DNA of 64,000 nucleotides from Rhizobium pisi (GTDB taxonomy: Bacteria > Pseudomonadota > Alphaproteobacteria > Rhizobiales > Rhizobiaceae), in NCBI RefSeq assembly GCF_003938655.1, contig NZ_RJJT01000019.1, forward strand, positions 1-64,000, given 5' to 3'. Of this stretch, positions 16,575 through 25,526 are shown in pieces (the first letter of the stretch is position 1; each line of letters begins with the position of its first letter). The position numbers and the translations under genes were made by a program. The notes beneath the pieces are model-generated. The model was not told the DNA's origin. It saw only the letters and a program-made list of their open reading frames with translations, and searched no databases.

Positions 16575-17498
16575 ATGAACCCACGACAATTGAAGACATT
16601 CCTCGCGGTCATCAGACACGGAAATCTCACGCGCGCCGCCGCCGAGGTCAATCTCGCCCAGTCGAGCCTCAGCGACCAGATCCAGGTGCTGGAAGAAGAG
16701 CTCGGCACCGAACTCTTCCTGCGCTCCCGACAGGGCGTTGCCCTGACACCGGCAGGCGCGACGCTGAAGACCTATGCGGAAGAGATCCTGGCGCTGAACG
16801 ACGAGGCAAAGGCTGCCGTCCGTGCGGCCGCCGGCAGCATCGGACAATCCATCACCTTGGGCACGCTCGAAACCATCGCTTCCCAAAGGCTCGCCCCTTG
16901 GCTGTCGCTCCTTGGCAAGGAGAACCCGGACATCGGACTGAAGCTCAGGATCGGCGGCAGCGGCGAATTGCTCGGGCAACTGCAAGACGGCTCGATCGAT
17001 GTCGCCTTCACCTTCGATCGCGGCCAGCAGGATGAGCGCTTCGCCATGCGCCGGATCTCCAGCGAGCCGCTGGTGCTGATCGCCGGCCGCGATTCGCAAG
17101 CCCGGCCGGTCGAAAGCCTCGCCGCGCTGGCCAGCATCCCCTTCGTCGCGACGGAAACCGGTTGCGTCTATCGCCACCTGTTTAATACAGCCTTTGCCGA
17201 AGCGGGCATGGTGGCGCCGCCCGTCGTGACGGAAGCCGACAGCATCGCGACGATCATCAGCCTGGTTGCCTCAGGCGCGGGCTATGGCCTCGTTCCGCGC
17301 CTTGCGGTCTCGTCATGTCAGTTGCTGGGGAATGTCGTCGAACTGCCATGGCCGGGCGAACCGCCAGCCGCCTCGCTGGTGATGATGTGGCGGCGCCGGC
17401 GCGTGCAGCCGCCGGCACTCGCTCTCGTGCTGCAATCGGCAAGCCAGCACCTTTCGCCGATCAGATCAGCCGATGCCCGCCTTCAACGTGCAGGATAG
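16575..17498 (+). CDS. LysR-family transcriptional regulator
   Basis: 307 residues: MNPRQLKTFLAVIRHGNLTR begins the helix-turn-helix, followed by AAAEVNLAQSSLSDQIQVLE and a periplasmic-binding-like effector domain (GQSITLGTLETIASQRLAPW). It is divergent from the LysR gene at 15465-16418, with 156 bp between them. Its 3' end overlaps the 3' end of the convergent dehydrogenase gene by 38 bp. LysR genes often control a neighbour, and the short-chain dehydrogenase is the nearest candidate, but it is convergent, so the target is open. Confidence 0.92.
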   Translation: MNPRQLKTFLAVIRHGNLTRAAAEVNLAQSSLSDQIQVLEEELGTELFLRSRQGVALTPAGATLKTYAEEILALNDEAKAAVRAAAGSIGQSITLGTLETIASQRLAPWLSLLGKENPDIGLKLRIGGSGELLGQLQDGSIDVAFTFDRGQQDERFAMRRISSEPLVLIAGRDSQARPVESLAALASIPFVATETGCVYRHLFNTAFAEAGMVAPPVVTEADSIATIISLVASGAGYGLVPRLAVSSCQLLGNVVELPWPGEPPAASLVMMWRRRRVQPPALALVLQSASQHLSPIRSADARLQRAG

Positions 17499-18198
17499 TG
17501 CCCGTGGTGAAGCCGTTGCCGATCAGGAAGCGGATCGCATCGGCAATATCCTCCGGCTTGCCGACGCGGCCGGCAGGCAGGCGCTCGGCCATCGCATCCA
17601 TCGTCGCCTGTTTGGCGTCGCCGGCAACGAGGCTCCAGATCGGCGTATCCACCCATCCCGGCGATACGGCATTGATACGGATCGGCGCGAGTTCGACCGC
17701 AAGCGCCCTGACGAGGCCCTCGAGCGCGGCATTGACGGCTGCGACCACCGATCCGCGCGCTGCCGGCCGATAGGCCGCAATCCCTGAGGTAAAGGTGATC
17801 GATCCCGACAGCGGCAGATGGGCGGCGCCATGCTTCGCTAGGAGCAGCGGCCCGTAGATCTTGCTCTCGACCACCCGTTGCGCCGCCGCAAGTTCGAGCG
17901 AGGGCAGCAGCTGATAGGCCCCTTCGATATCGGCCGCAGTGCTGACGATATGGTCCATCGGACCGCTGGTTCGAAACAGTGCGACGACTTCCTCCTCCCG
18001 CGATATATCGACGGCGCGCGTTTCAAGTTTCGGATGGTCGGCGAGGTGGTGGCGGGCCGCGGCGAGCCTGTCTTTGCTGCGTCCCGCAATCGTCACCGAC
18101 GCCCCCTCCTCCAGCAGGCGCATGGCAAGCGCCAGCCCCATGCCGGAACTGCCGCCGACGATCAACACATTCGCATCTTCGATCCTGATAGCTGTCAT
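17461..18198 (-). CDS. Short-chain dehydrogenase/reductase with degenerate active site
   Basis: 245 residues with the classical SDR nucleotide-binding start VLIVGGSSGMGLALAMRLLE and the NNAG-equivalent region VSTAADIEG. The catalytic Ser region (ITFTSGIAAYRPAARG) is present. Where YxxxK is expected before the AALEGLVRALAVELAPIRIN helix, the sequence reads VVAAVNAALEG, so Tyr and Lys are not in their normal positions. It may use other residues or act without classic oxidoreductase chemistry. The 3' end overlaps the LysR gene. Confidence 0.87.
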   Translation of the reverse strand: MTAIRIEDANVLIVGGSSGMGLALAMRLLEEGASVTIAGRSKDRLAAARHHLADHPKLETRAVDISREEEVVALFRTSGPMDHIVSTAADIEGAYQLLPSLELAAAQRVVESKIYGPLLLAKHGAAHLPLSGSITFTSGIAAYRPAARGSVVAAVNAALEGLVRALAVELAPIRINAVSPGWVDTPIWSLVAGDAKQATMDAMAERLPAGRVGKPEDIADAIRFLIGNGFTTGTILHVEGGHRLI

Positions 18199-18271
18199 CT
18201 TGCATCTCCATTTGGAATGAGAGAGCAGATGCCGCAGGCCGAAGCGGAAAAAAATCGGAAGAAATCGATGG

Positions 18272-18294
18272 CATCATCGGATTTTCCGATGATG
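18272..18294 (-). terminator. Hairpin downstream of the ABC-2 exporter operon
   Basis: CATCATCGGA at 18272-18281 pairs perfectly with TCCGATGATG at 18285-18294 around a 3-nt loop, 12 bp after the permease stop codon. The minus strand becomes T-rich further on (TTTCTTCC, then a T-run at 18254-18248). It probably ends the two-gene transcript. Confidence 0.6.
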
Positions 18295-18306
18295 GCGCTC
18301 AAGCGG

Positions 18307-19064
18307 TCAGTTTCGCAGACGGTAACCGGTCTTGAAGATCCAGCCGAGCGTCCCCAGGCAGATCGCCAGGAACCCCGTAATCATCGCCAGGCTGATCGCG
18401 GGATTGACGTCGGCGATTCCGTAAAAACTCCATCGGAAGCCGCTGACGAGATAGAGCACCGGGTTGAGGTGGCTGACCGCCTGCCAGAAGGGCGGCAGCA
18501 TGCTGACCGAATAGAAGCTGCCGCCGAGGAAGGTCAGCGGCGGCACGACCAGCATGGGAATGAGGTTCAGCTGCTCGAAATTGCCGGCCCAGATGCCGAT
18601 CATGAAGCCGAACAGGCTGAAGGTGACCGCCGTCAGCAGGAAGAACAGGATCATCATGAAGGGATGCTCGATCCGGACCTCGACGAAGAGATTGGCCGTC
18701 AGGAGAATGATGAAGCCGATGATCACGCCCTTGGTCGCGGCTGCCCCGACATAACCGAGCAGGATCTCCGTCATCGCCACCGGCGCGGAAAGCACCTCAT
18801 AGATCGTGCCGGTGAATTTCGGGAAATAGATGCCGAAGGAGCCGTTGCTGATGCACTGGCCGAGCAGCGTCAGCATGATGAGGCCGGGTGTGATGAAGGC
18901 GCCGTAGGACACGCCATCGACTTCCTGGATGCGTGAGCCGACGGCCGCGCCGAACACGATGAAATAGAGCGAGGTCGAGATGACGGGCGAGATGACGCTC
19001 TGCAGCAGCGTGCGGCGCGTGCGCGCCATCTCGAAGAAATAGATCGATTTGACCGCCTCGAAGT

Positions 19065-19068
<4 letters not shown>
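18307..19068 (-). CDS. ABC-2 type exporter permease (YadH-like)
   Basis: 253 residues with six hydrophobic segments and the ABC-2 signature region (GNFEQLNLIPMLVVPPLTFL, then GGSFYSVSMLPPFWQAVSHL and NPVLYLVSGFRW). An N-terminal amphipathic helix (FEMARTRRTLLQSVISPVIS) is typical of the family. It forms the membrane part of an exporter with the ATPase encoded immediately upstream, whose stop overlaps its start by 4 bp. The transported substrate is unknown. Confidence 0.92.
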
Positions 19069-19991
<923 letters not shown>

Positions 19992-20458
19992 GTGGGCTCT
20001 TGCGGATTCCAAAGGTGATTTCGCCCCGGTATATAAGCCCTTTGCGACGCTTTGACATCCTGTGGGGCGTGAACACAGCATTCACGCCTAGCTAACACAG
20101 TTGTCAGAGGCGCCGCCGCTGCTGCCGGCGACACTCATTTTTCAACGAGATTGGAGGAGCAAGCGCGCCTCCCGGCGCGGTCGAAATGGCCGGCATCCCA
20201 CGTCTTTGCGGCCGGCCTTCCCTTGGTGAAAAGAAAGGTAGTGGCCGGTTTCGGATGTCATCATCCGGTGATATTCATGCCCGATAAGGGAGCCGAGGCA
20301 AGCACCGGCATCCGCCCCGCCGCCCATCCCTTTGCGGAGCCGTCCTCGGGTGTTCTCGTTGCGCCCCATTTTCGCTGCCTCGGCATGTAGTGAAAGTTAT
20401 TGTCAGTCACCAAGTGCTTGGAACCGGCCAGTATCCCCTGTCCAGCCGCGTTCGTCTC
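19992..20458. other. Intergenic region, no convincing protein gene
   Basis: About 470 bp upstream of the ABC-2 operon. It should hold that operon's promoter (a TATATAAG stretch lies at 20030-20037). Open frames on the plus strand here have no family sequence. Because an intrinsic terminator for plus-strand RNA follows at 20459-20487 with no gene before it, an unannotated small RNA may start within 20150-20440; I could not identify a strong promoter for it. Confidence 0.45.
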
Positions 20459-20487
20459 AGCCGGCCTCCGTGCCGGCTTTCTTTTTT
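20459..20487 (+). terminator. Orphan intrinsic terminator on the plus strand
   Basis: AGCCGGC (20459-20465) pairs with GCCGGCT (20472-20478) around a 6-nt loop and is followed by TTTCTTTTTTG. It is a textbook Rho-independent terminator, but no plus-strand gene lies upstream, which makes a small RNA the most likely source. Confidence 0.75.
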
Positions 20488-20502
20488 GTCGTCGCGAGCA
20501 GG

Positions 20503-20523
20503 GGGCATCCGTAGCAGATGCCC
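20503..20523 (-). terminator. Hairpin just after the GH43 gene
   Basis: GGGCATC (20503-20509) is complementary to GATGCCC (20517-20523), starting 4 bp beyond the GH43 stop codon. No T-run; probably a 3' stabilising or Rho-assisted end. Confidence 0.4.
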
Positions 20524-20527
20524 ACCC

Positions 20528-22141
20528 TCACAATTCGTCATAAGCAAACCAGTCGAAATCCGCGACCTTCCCGCGCCCCGATGTATCGAAGGCAAACATG
20601 CCCGCAAAAGCGCCGGTGAAGGAGCCATGTTCGCCACGCCCGCCCTCGTCGGAGATCACCCCGGCGTCGAGGACCGGGCCGATTGGCTGCCAGGCGCCCT
20701 TGCCTTCCGTCTGCCAGAAGAATTGCAGGTCGTTCTCGCGGATTTCCATGGCAAGCTGGACGCGGCCCTCGGCGGCGATCGCCACTCCGCCGTCGACGGG
20801 AAAGCTCAGGCGTCCGTTCGGATAATCGCCATTGCAGGAGAGGATGGTGACGCAGCGGCCCAGCGTTTCGTGCAGCGTCACGGCAACCGCATGGAACTTA
20901 TGGCGGTTGTAGTAATGCGTCAGTCCCGCGACCTGCTGATAGGTGTCGGGCGAGAATTCGACCACCGCCTCGGCGCGAAAACTGTGATGTTCCTGCCGGC
21001 GGGCGACCAGCGCCTGTTCGAACCAGGAGCCGATGCTTTCGCGCCCGATCAGGCGCAGATGGCCGGAACGGTCCGTCAGGTTGAAAATGCGGGCAGGTTC
21101 GGGCGTGCGCAGCCACTGGAAGTCGGCGGGCAGCTTGGCTCCATCGAAGCTGTATTCGCTGCGCATCGGCTTTTCCACCGGCGCCGCGCCGAAGAGGCCG
21201 GGCACCTCGACATCGGGCACCGAAGTGCCGTTTTCCAGATAGAGCCAATCGTCGTCGCGCCAGACGCATTTCTGCAAGGAGGTCTCGCGCCCCAGCGTGC
21301 AGCGCCGCTTCGGCGGCAGCGGTCGGCCGCAGAGATGGGTGTGATATGCCTGGCCATCTGACGTCTCGACGTACTGGCCGTGCCCTGCCCGCTGCAGAAT
21401 TGCGCCCGGATGATCCTTGGAGGTGATGAGGTGCATGTTCGGATGCATCTCATAGGGGCCTTCGATGCTGCGCGAGCGCGCCATGGTGACGGCGTGGTCG
21501 TAGCCGGTGCCGCCCTCGGCGGTCGTCAGATAATACCAGCCGTTGCGCTTGAAGAGATGCGGCCCCTCGACGAGGCCGAGCGGGCTGCCGGCGAAGATGT
21601 TGCGGATCGGACCTTTCAACGCCTTCGTCGCCGGATCCCATTCCTGCAGCAGGATGCCGTCGAAAGCGGGCGATTTTGGCGAGCCGCCGAAGCTCTCGGT
21701 GCGGTGGTTCCATTGCATGTTGACGAACCACTTGCGGCCGTCGTCGTCGTGGAACAGCGAGGGATCGAAGCCCGAGGAATTGACATAGACGGGCTCGGAC
21801 CATTCGCCCTCGATCGAGGGTGAAGTCACGATGTAATTATGGGCATCCTTGAAATTGCCGTCGAAGCGTTTGACGTCGGTATAAACAAGCCAGAACTGCC
21901 CGTCGGCATGGGAAAGACACGGGGCCCAGATGCCGCAGCTATCGGGATTGCCGCGCATGTCGAGCTGCGATCTCCGCTCCAGCGGCCGGCGCACCAGCGT
22001 CCAGTTCACCAGGTCGCGCGAATGGTGGATCTGGACGCCGGGATACCATTCGAAAGTCGAGGTGGCGATGTAATAGTCATCGCCGACGCGGCAGATAGAC
22101 GGATCGGGATTGAACCCCGGCAGGATGGGATTGCGGATCAT
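20528..22141 (-). CDS. Glycoside hydrolase family 43 (beta-xylosidase-like)
   Basis: 537 residues from the ATG at 22141 (GGAGGAGG upstream); the frame runs 56 codons further but is not coding-like. No signal peptide, so a cytoplasmic enzyme. The five-bladed propeller shows all three catalytic acids: Asp in NPILPGFNPDPSICRVGDDY, the pKa-modulating Asp in SSGFDPSLFHDDDG, and the general acid Glu in LVEGPHLFKRNG. A C-terminal beta-sandwich follows from about residue 330, as in GH43 xylosidases of the XynB type. It likely releases xylose or arabinose from imported oligosaccharides. Confidence 0.92.
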   Translation of the reverse strand: MIRNPILPGFNPDPSICRVGDDYYIATSTFEWYPGVQIHHSRDLVNWTLVRRPLERRSQLDMRGNPDSCGIWAPCLSHADGQFWLVYTDVKRFDGNFKDAHNYIVTSPSIEGEWSEPVYVNSSGFDPSLFHDDDGRKWFVNMQWNHRTESFGGSPKSPAFDGILLQEWDPATKALKGPIRNIFAGSPLGLVEGPHLFKRNGWYYLTTAEGGTGYDHAVTMARSRSIEGPYEMHPNMHLITSKDHPGAILQRAGHGQYVETSDGQAYHTHLCGRPLPPKRRCTLGRETSLQKCVWRDDDWLYLENGTSVPDVEVPGLFGAAPVEKPMRSEYSFDGAKLPADFQWLRTPEPARIFNLTDRSGHLRLIGRESIGSWFEQALVARRQEHHSFRAEAVVEFSPDTYQQVAGLTHYYNRHKFHAVAVTLHETLGRCVTILSCNGDYPNGRLSFPVDGGVAIAAEGRVQLAMEIRENDLQFFWQTEGKGAWQPIGPVLDAGVISDEGGRGEHGSFTGAFAGMFAFDTSGRGKVADFDWFAYDEL

Positions 22142-22198
22142 GAGAGCGGCCTCCTCCGATTGGCGGGCTATTTGCTGCACGTACATCAAATTATAGCA

Positions 22199-22230
22199 GA
22201 AAAGAGCCCGGGAGGCTTTCCTCCCGGGCC
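22199..22230 (-). terminator. Intrinsic terminator after the aldo/keto reductase gene
   Basis: A perfect 10-bp stem (GCCCGGGAGG at 22207-22216 with CCTCCCGGGC at 22221-22230) and a TCTTTTCTG tail on the minus strand lie 9 bp after the stop codon. It would partly separate GH43 expression from the upstream genes. Confidence 0.85.
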
Positions 22231-22238
22231 TGATGTGA

Positions 22239-23270
<1,032 letters not shown>

Positions 23271-23339
23271 GAAACTCTCCTTCGTATAATATCCGTGTAG
23301 TCGTTATGCGACGTCCGGGCTTAAGACAGCGTCGGCGCC

Positions 23340-23487
23340 TGCCCCTCATCCGCCTGCCGGCACCTTCTCCCCGCAAACGGGGCGAAGGGACATGCCGCAC
23401 CGCCTTCCCCAGCCTCAACCTCCACGTTGCGTTTGGCACGTCCCCTCTCCCCGTTTTTACGGGGAGAGGGTTAGGGTGAGGGGCAGC
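23340..23487. repeat. RIME-like palindromic intergenic element
   Basis: About 150 bp bounded by TGCCCCTCA and TGAGGGGCA. Inside are two hairpins built on CTTCTCCCCG...CGGGGCGAAG and CCCTCTCCCCG...CGGGGAGAGGG. The architecture (two palindromes, one spacer) is that of rhizobial intergenic mosaic elements. Related palindromes occur within cobN at 61051-61202 and 62890-63078. Confidence 0.75.
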
Positions 23488-23584
23488 CATCAGCACGAAC
23501 CGGACGGCCGTGGGGCAGGCCCGAGGATGACGAGACTATTGGAGCAAGCGCGCCGACAGGGCAAGCCCACGGCGCGCGTCATCT

Positions 23585-24718
23585 CTACCGCAACAGCGCC
23601 TGCGCTTCTTCGATGCCCAGTGCTGCAGGCTGCGTGCAAGTCGTCGTCAAGTCGATGAAACGGCCCTCCTCGCCCGACTTCAGGATCGAGGTCATGACGT
23701 CGACGCCGTGCAGCGTGCGGTCGAGCGAGCAGCGGGCATCGCGGCCCTCGATCAGCGCAGTCACCATGTCGGCAAGGCCGGCCGTGCGATAATTGGCACG
23801 CGCGCCGTTCGGGTTTTCCTGGTTGATCTTGCCGAACGGATGGTCCCAGGCCTCGAGCGGCTTGATGTCCTTGTCGCGGCCGCTTGCCTCGACGGTGCCG
23901 CCGAAGAAGTTCGGGTCCGGCACGTAGAGCGAGCCGTCCGTGCCGTAGAGCTCCATATTGGCATGGCGATGCGACCACACATCCCAGCTCGCCGTCAGCG
24001 TTACCGTGGCGCCGCTGACGAATTCGAGCAGCGCCTGGATCGTCGTCGGCGTCTTCACAGGGATGATCTCGCCGTGACGCGGCTGGCTGGTGATCGTCCG
24101 GGTTGCCGATGCCATGGACGTCATGGCCCCGACGCGCTTCACCGGGCCGATCAGGTTGATCAGGTTGGCTACATAATAAGGCCCGAGATCGAGGATCGGG
24201 CCGCCGCCGGGCAGGAAGAAGAAATCAGGATTCGGATGCCACATCTCCATGCCGGGGCTCATGACGTAGCAGGCGCCTGAGGTCACCCGGCCGATGCCGC
24301 CGTCGTCGATGAACTTGCGGGCGAGTTGATGGGCGCCGCCGAGGAAGGTGTCAGGCGCGCAGCCAACGGCAAGATTCTTCGCCTTGGCGATGCGGCGAAG
24401 CTCCTCGCCCTGCTCCAGTGAAAGCACCAGCGGCTTTTCCGAATAGACGTGTTTTCCGGCCTCGAGGATCGCCTTCGACACCGGAAAATGTGCGTCCGGG
24501 ATCGTCAGGTTGACCACGACGTCGATCTCGTCATTGGCGAGAAGCGCGTCGATCGTCTGTGCCTTGACGCCATATTCCTTGGCGCGGGCCTCGGCGGCCT
24601 GCACGTTGATATCGGCGCAAGCGAGCACCTTCAGCCCCTTGAAGAGCGGTGCGAGCGAAAAATAGGTGGTGGAGATGTTGCCGCATCCAATGATGCCGAC
24701 GCCAAGTTCCCTGGTCAT
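23585..24718 (-). CDS. Gfo/Idh/MocA family oxidoreductase
   Basis: 377 residues from the ATG at 24718 (GAGG about 7 nt upstream). The NAD(P)-binding Rossmann start is LGVGIIGCGNISTTYFSLAP, the consensus EKPL follows in HVYSEKPLVLSLEQGEEL, and the C-terminal sheet contains GPILDLGPYYVANLINLIGP, with the conserved Asp-x-x-x-Tyr region where His is often found. Such enzymes oxidise or reduce cyclitols and sugars. It lies 8 bp after the isomerase-like gene and is probably co-transcribed. Confidence 0.9.
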   Translation of the reverse strand: MTRELGVGIIGCGNISTTYFSLAPLFKGLKVLACADINVQAAEARAKEYGVKAQTIDALLANDEIDVVVNLTIPDAHFPVSKAILEAGKHVYSEKPLVLSLEQGEELRRIAKAKNLAVGCAPDTFLGGAHQLARKFIDDGGIGRVTSGACYVMSPGMEMWHPNPDFFFLPGGGPILDLGPYYVANLINLIGPVKRVGAMTSMASATRTITSQPRHGEIIPVKTPTTIQALLEFVSGATVTLTASWDVWSHRHANMELYGTDGSLYVPDPNFFGGTVEASGRDKDIKPLEAWDHPFGKINQENPNGARANYRTAGLADMVTALIEGRDARCSLDRTLHGVDVMTSILKSGEEGRFIDLTTTCTQPAALGIEEAQALLR

Positions 24719-24726
24719 GATGTGCC

Positions 24727-25488
24727 TCAATAAGTCTGGAAGGATGCGATCGAGCGGCTGATGTTGCGGTCGATATCATTCGGGTTGTCATGTTCGACGA
24801 CGTAGTGCTTGGCCTTGGTGGCGCGGAGCGCCGTCAGCAGCTTCGCCCATTCGACCTTGCCGTGGCCGACATCGGCCCAGCCGCCCTCATCTGTCGCTTC
24901 GCCGGCCGGCGCGATGTCCTTGACATGCACGGCGGTGATGCGCGGTCCGAGCTTCTCGATCCAGGCGAAGGGATCGGCGCCGCCGCGGATTACCCAGGCG
25001 ATGTCGGCTTCCCAGGAAATGTCGGGCGCGCCTTCGAAGATGCGCTCGATCGGCCGCGAGCCGTCCTGCAGCTTGAAGAATTCGAAATCATGATTGTGCC
25101 AGCCGAATTCATAGCCGGCATCCTTGTAAGGCTTGCTCATCTCCTGCAGGCGCTTGCCGAAGGCAACCCAGCCGGCGGCATCGGTCGGGCGCTCGTCGGC
25201 GCCGATATGCGGCGCATAGATCGAATCCATGCCGAGGATCTTGGCAATGTTCAGTGACTTCTGAACTTCCTTCTCCAGGAAATCGGGGCTGAAATGGCCG
25301 GTCGCCATGACGAGACCGTTCTTGTCGAGATCGGCGCGAAGGCTCTTCAGCCCGGCATCGTCGAGATCGGCATAGATGCCGCCGAAGCCCTCGACTTCGG
25401 CATAGCCCGCCTTGCCGAGCTTTTCGAAAATCGCCGAATAGGGCTGGAAGTTGCGCGCGCTGTAGAGCTGGTAGCTGAGTTTGGTCAT
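24727..25488 (-). CDS. Sugar phosphate isomerase/epimerase family protein (xylose-isomerase-like barrel)
   Basis: 253 residues. AGGGAG is followed by ATGATG; the second ATG (25488) has better spacing, with 25491 equally possible. The AP_endonuc_2-type TIM barrel is recognisable by LSYQLYSARNFQPY, the metal-binding Glu/His/Asp pattern in YEFGWHNHDFEF, and ISWEADIAWVIRGGADPFAW, then ITAVHVKDIAPAG. The reaction cannot be named; with a Gfo/Idh partner, keto-sugar or cyclitol isomerisation is typical. Confidence 0.88.
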   Translation of the reverse strand: MTKLSYQLYSARNFQPYSAIFEKLGKAGYAEVEGFGGIYADLDDAGLKSLRADLDKNGLVMATGHFSPDFLEKEVQKSLNIAKILGMDSIYAPHIGADERPTDAAGWVAFGKRLQEMSKPYKDAGYEFGWHNHDFEFFKLQDGSRPIERIFEGAPDISWEADIAWVIRGGADPFAWIEKLGPRITAVHVKDIAPAGEATDEGGWADVGHGKVEWAKLLTALRATKAKHYVVEHDNPNDIDRNISRSIASFQTY

Positions 25489-25526
25489 CATGGTCTCCCT
25501 GGGCCTCGTGCCCATTCTTTCAAGGA

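Noticed and set aside
20390..21361. 323-codon plus-strand open frame over the GH43 gene
   Set aside because: Runs through the intrinsic terminator and is antisense to a clear glycosidase.
23340..23487. CRISPR-like repeat spacing
   Set aside because: Only two unequal palindromes with one spacer; this is an intergenic mosaic element, and no array of regular repeats occurs in the window.
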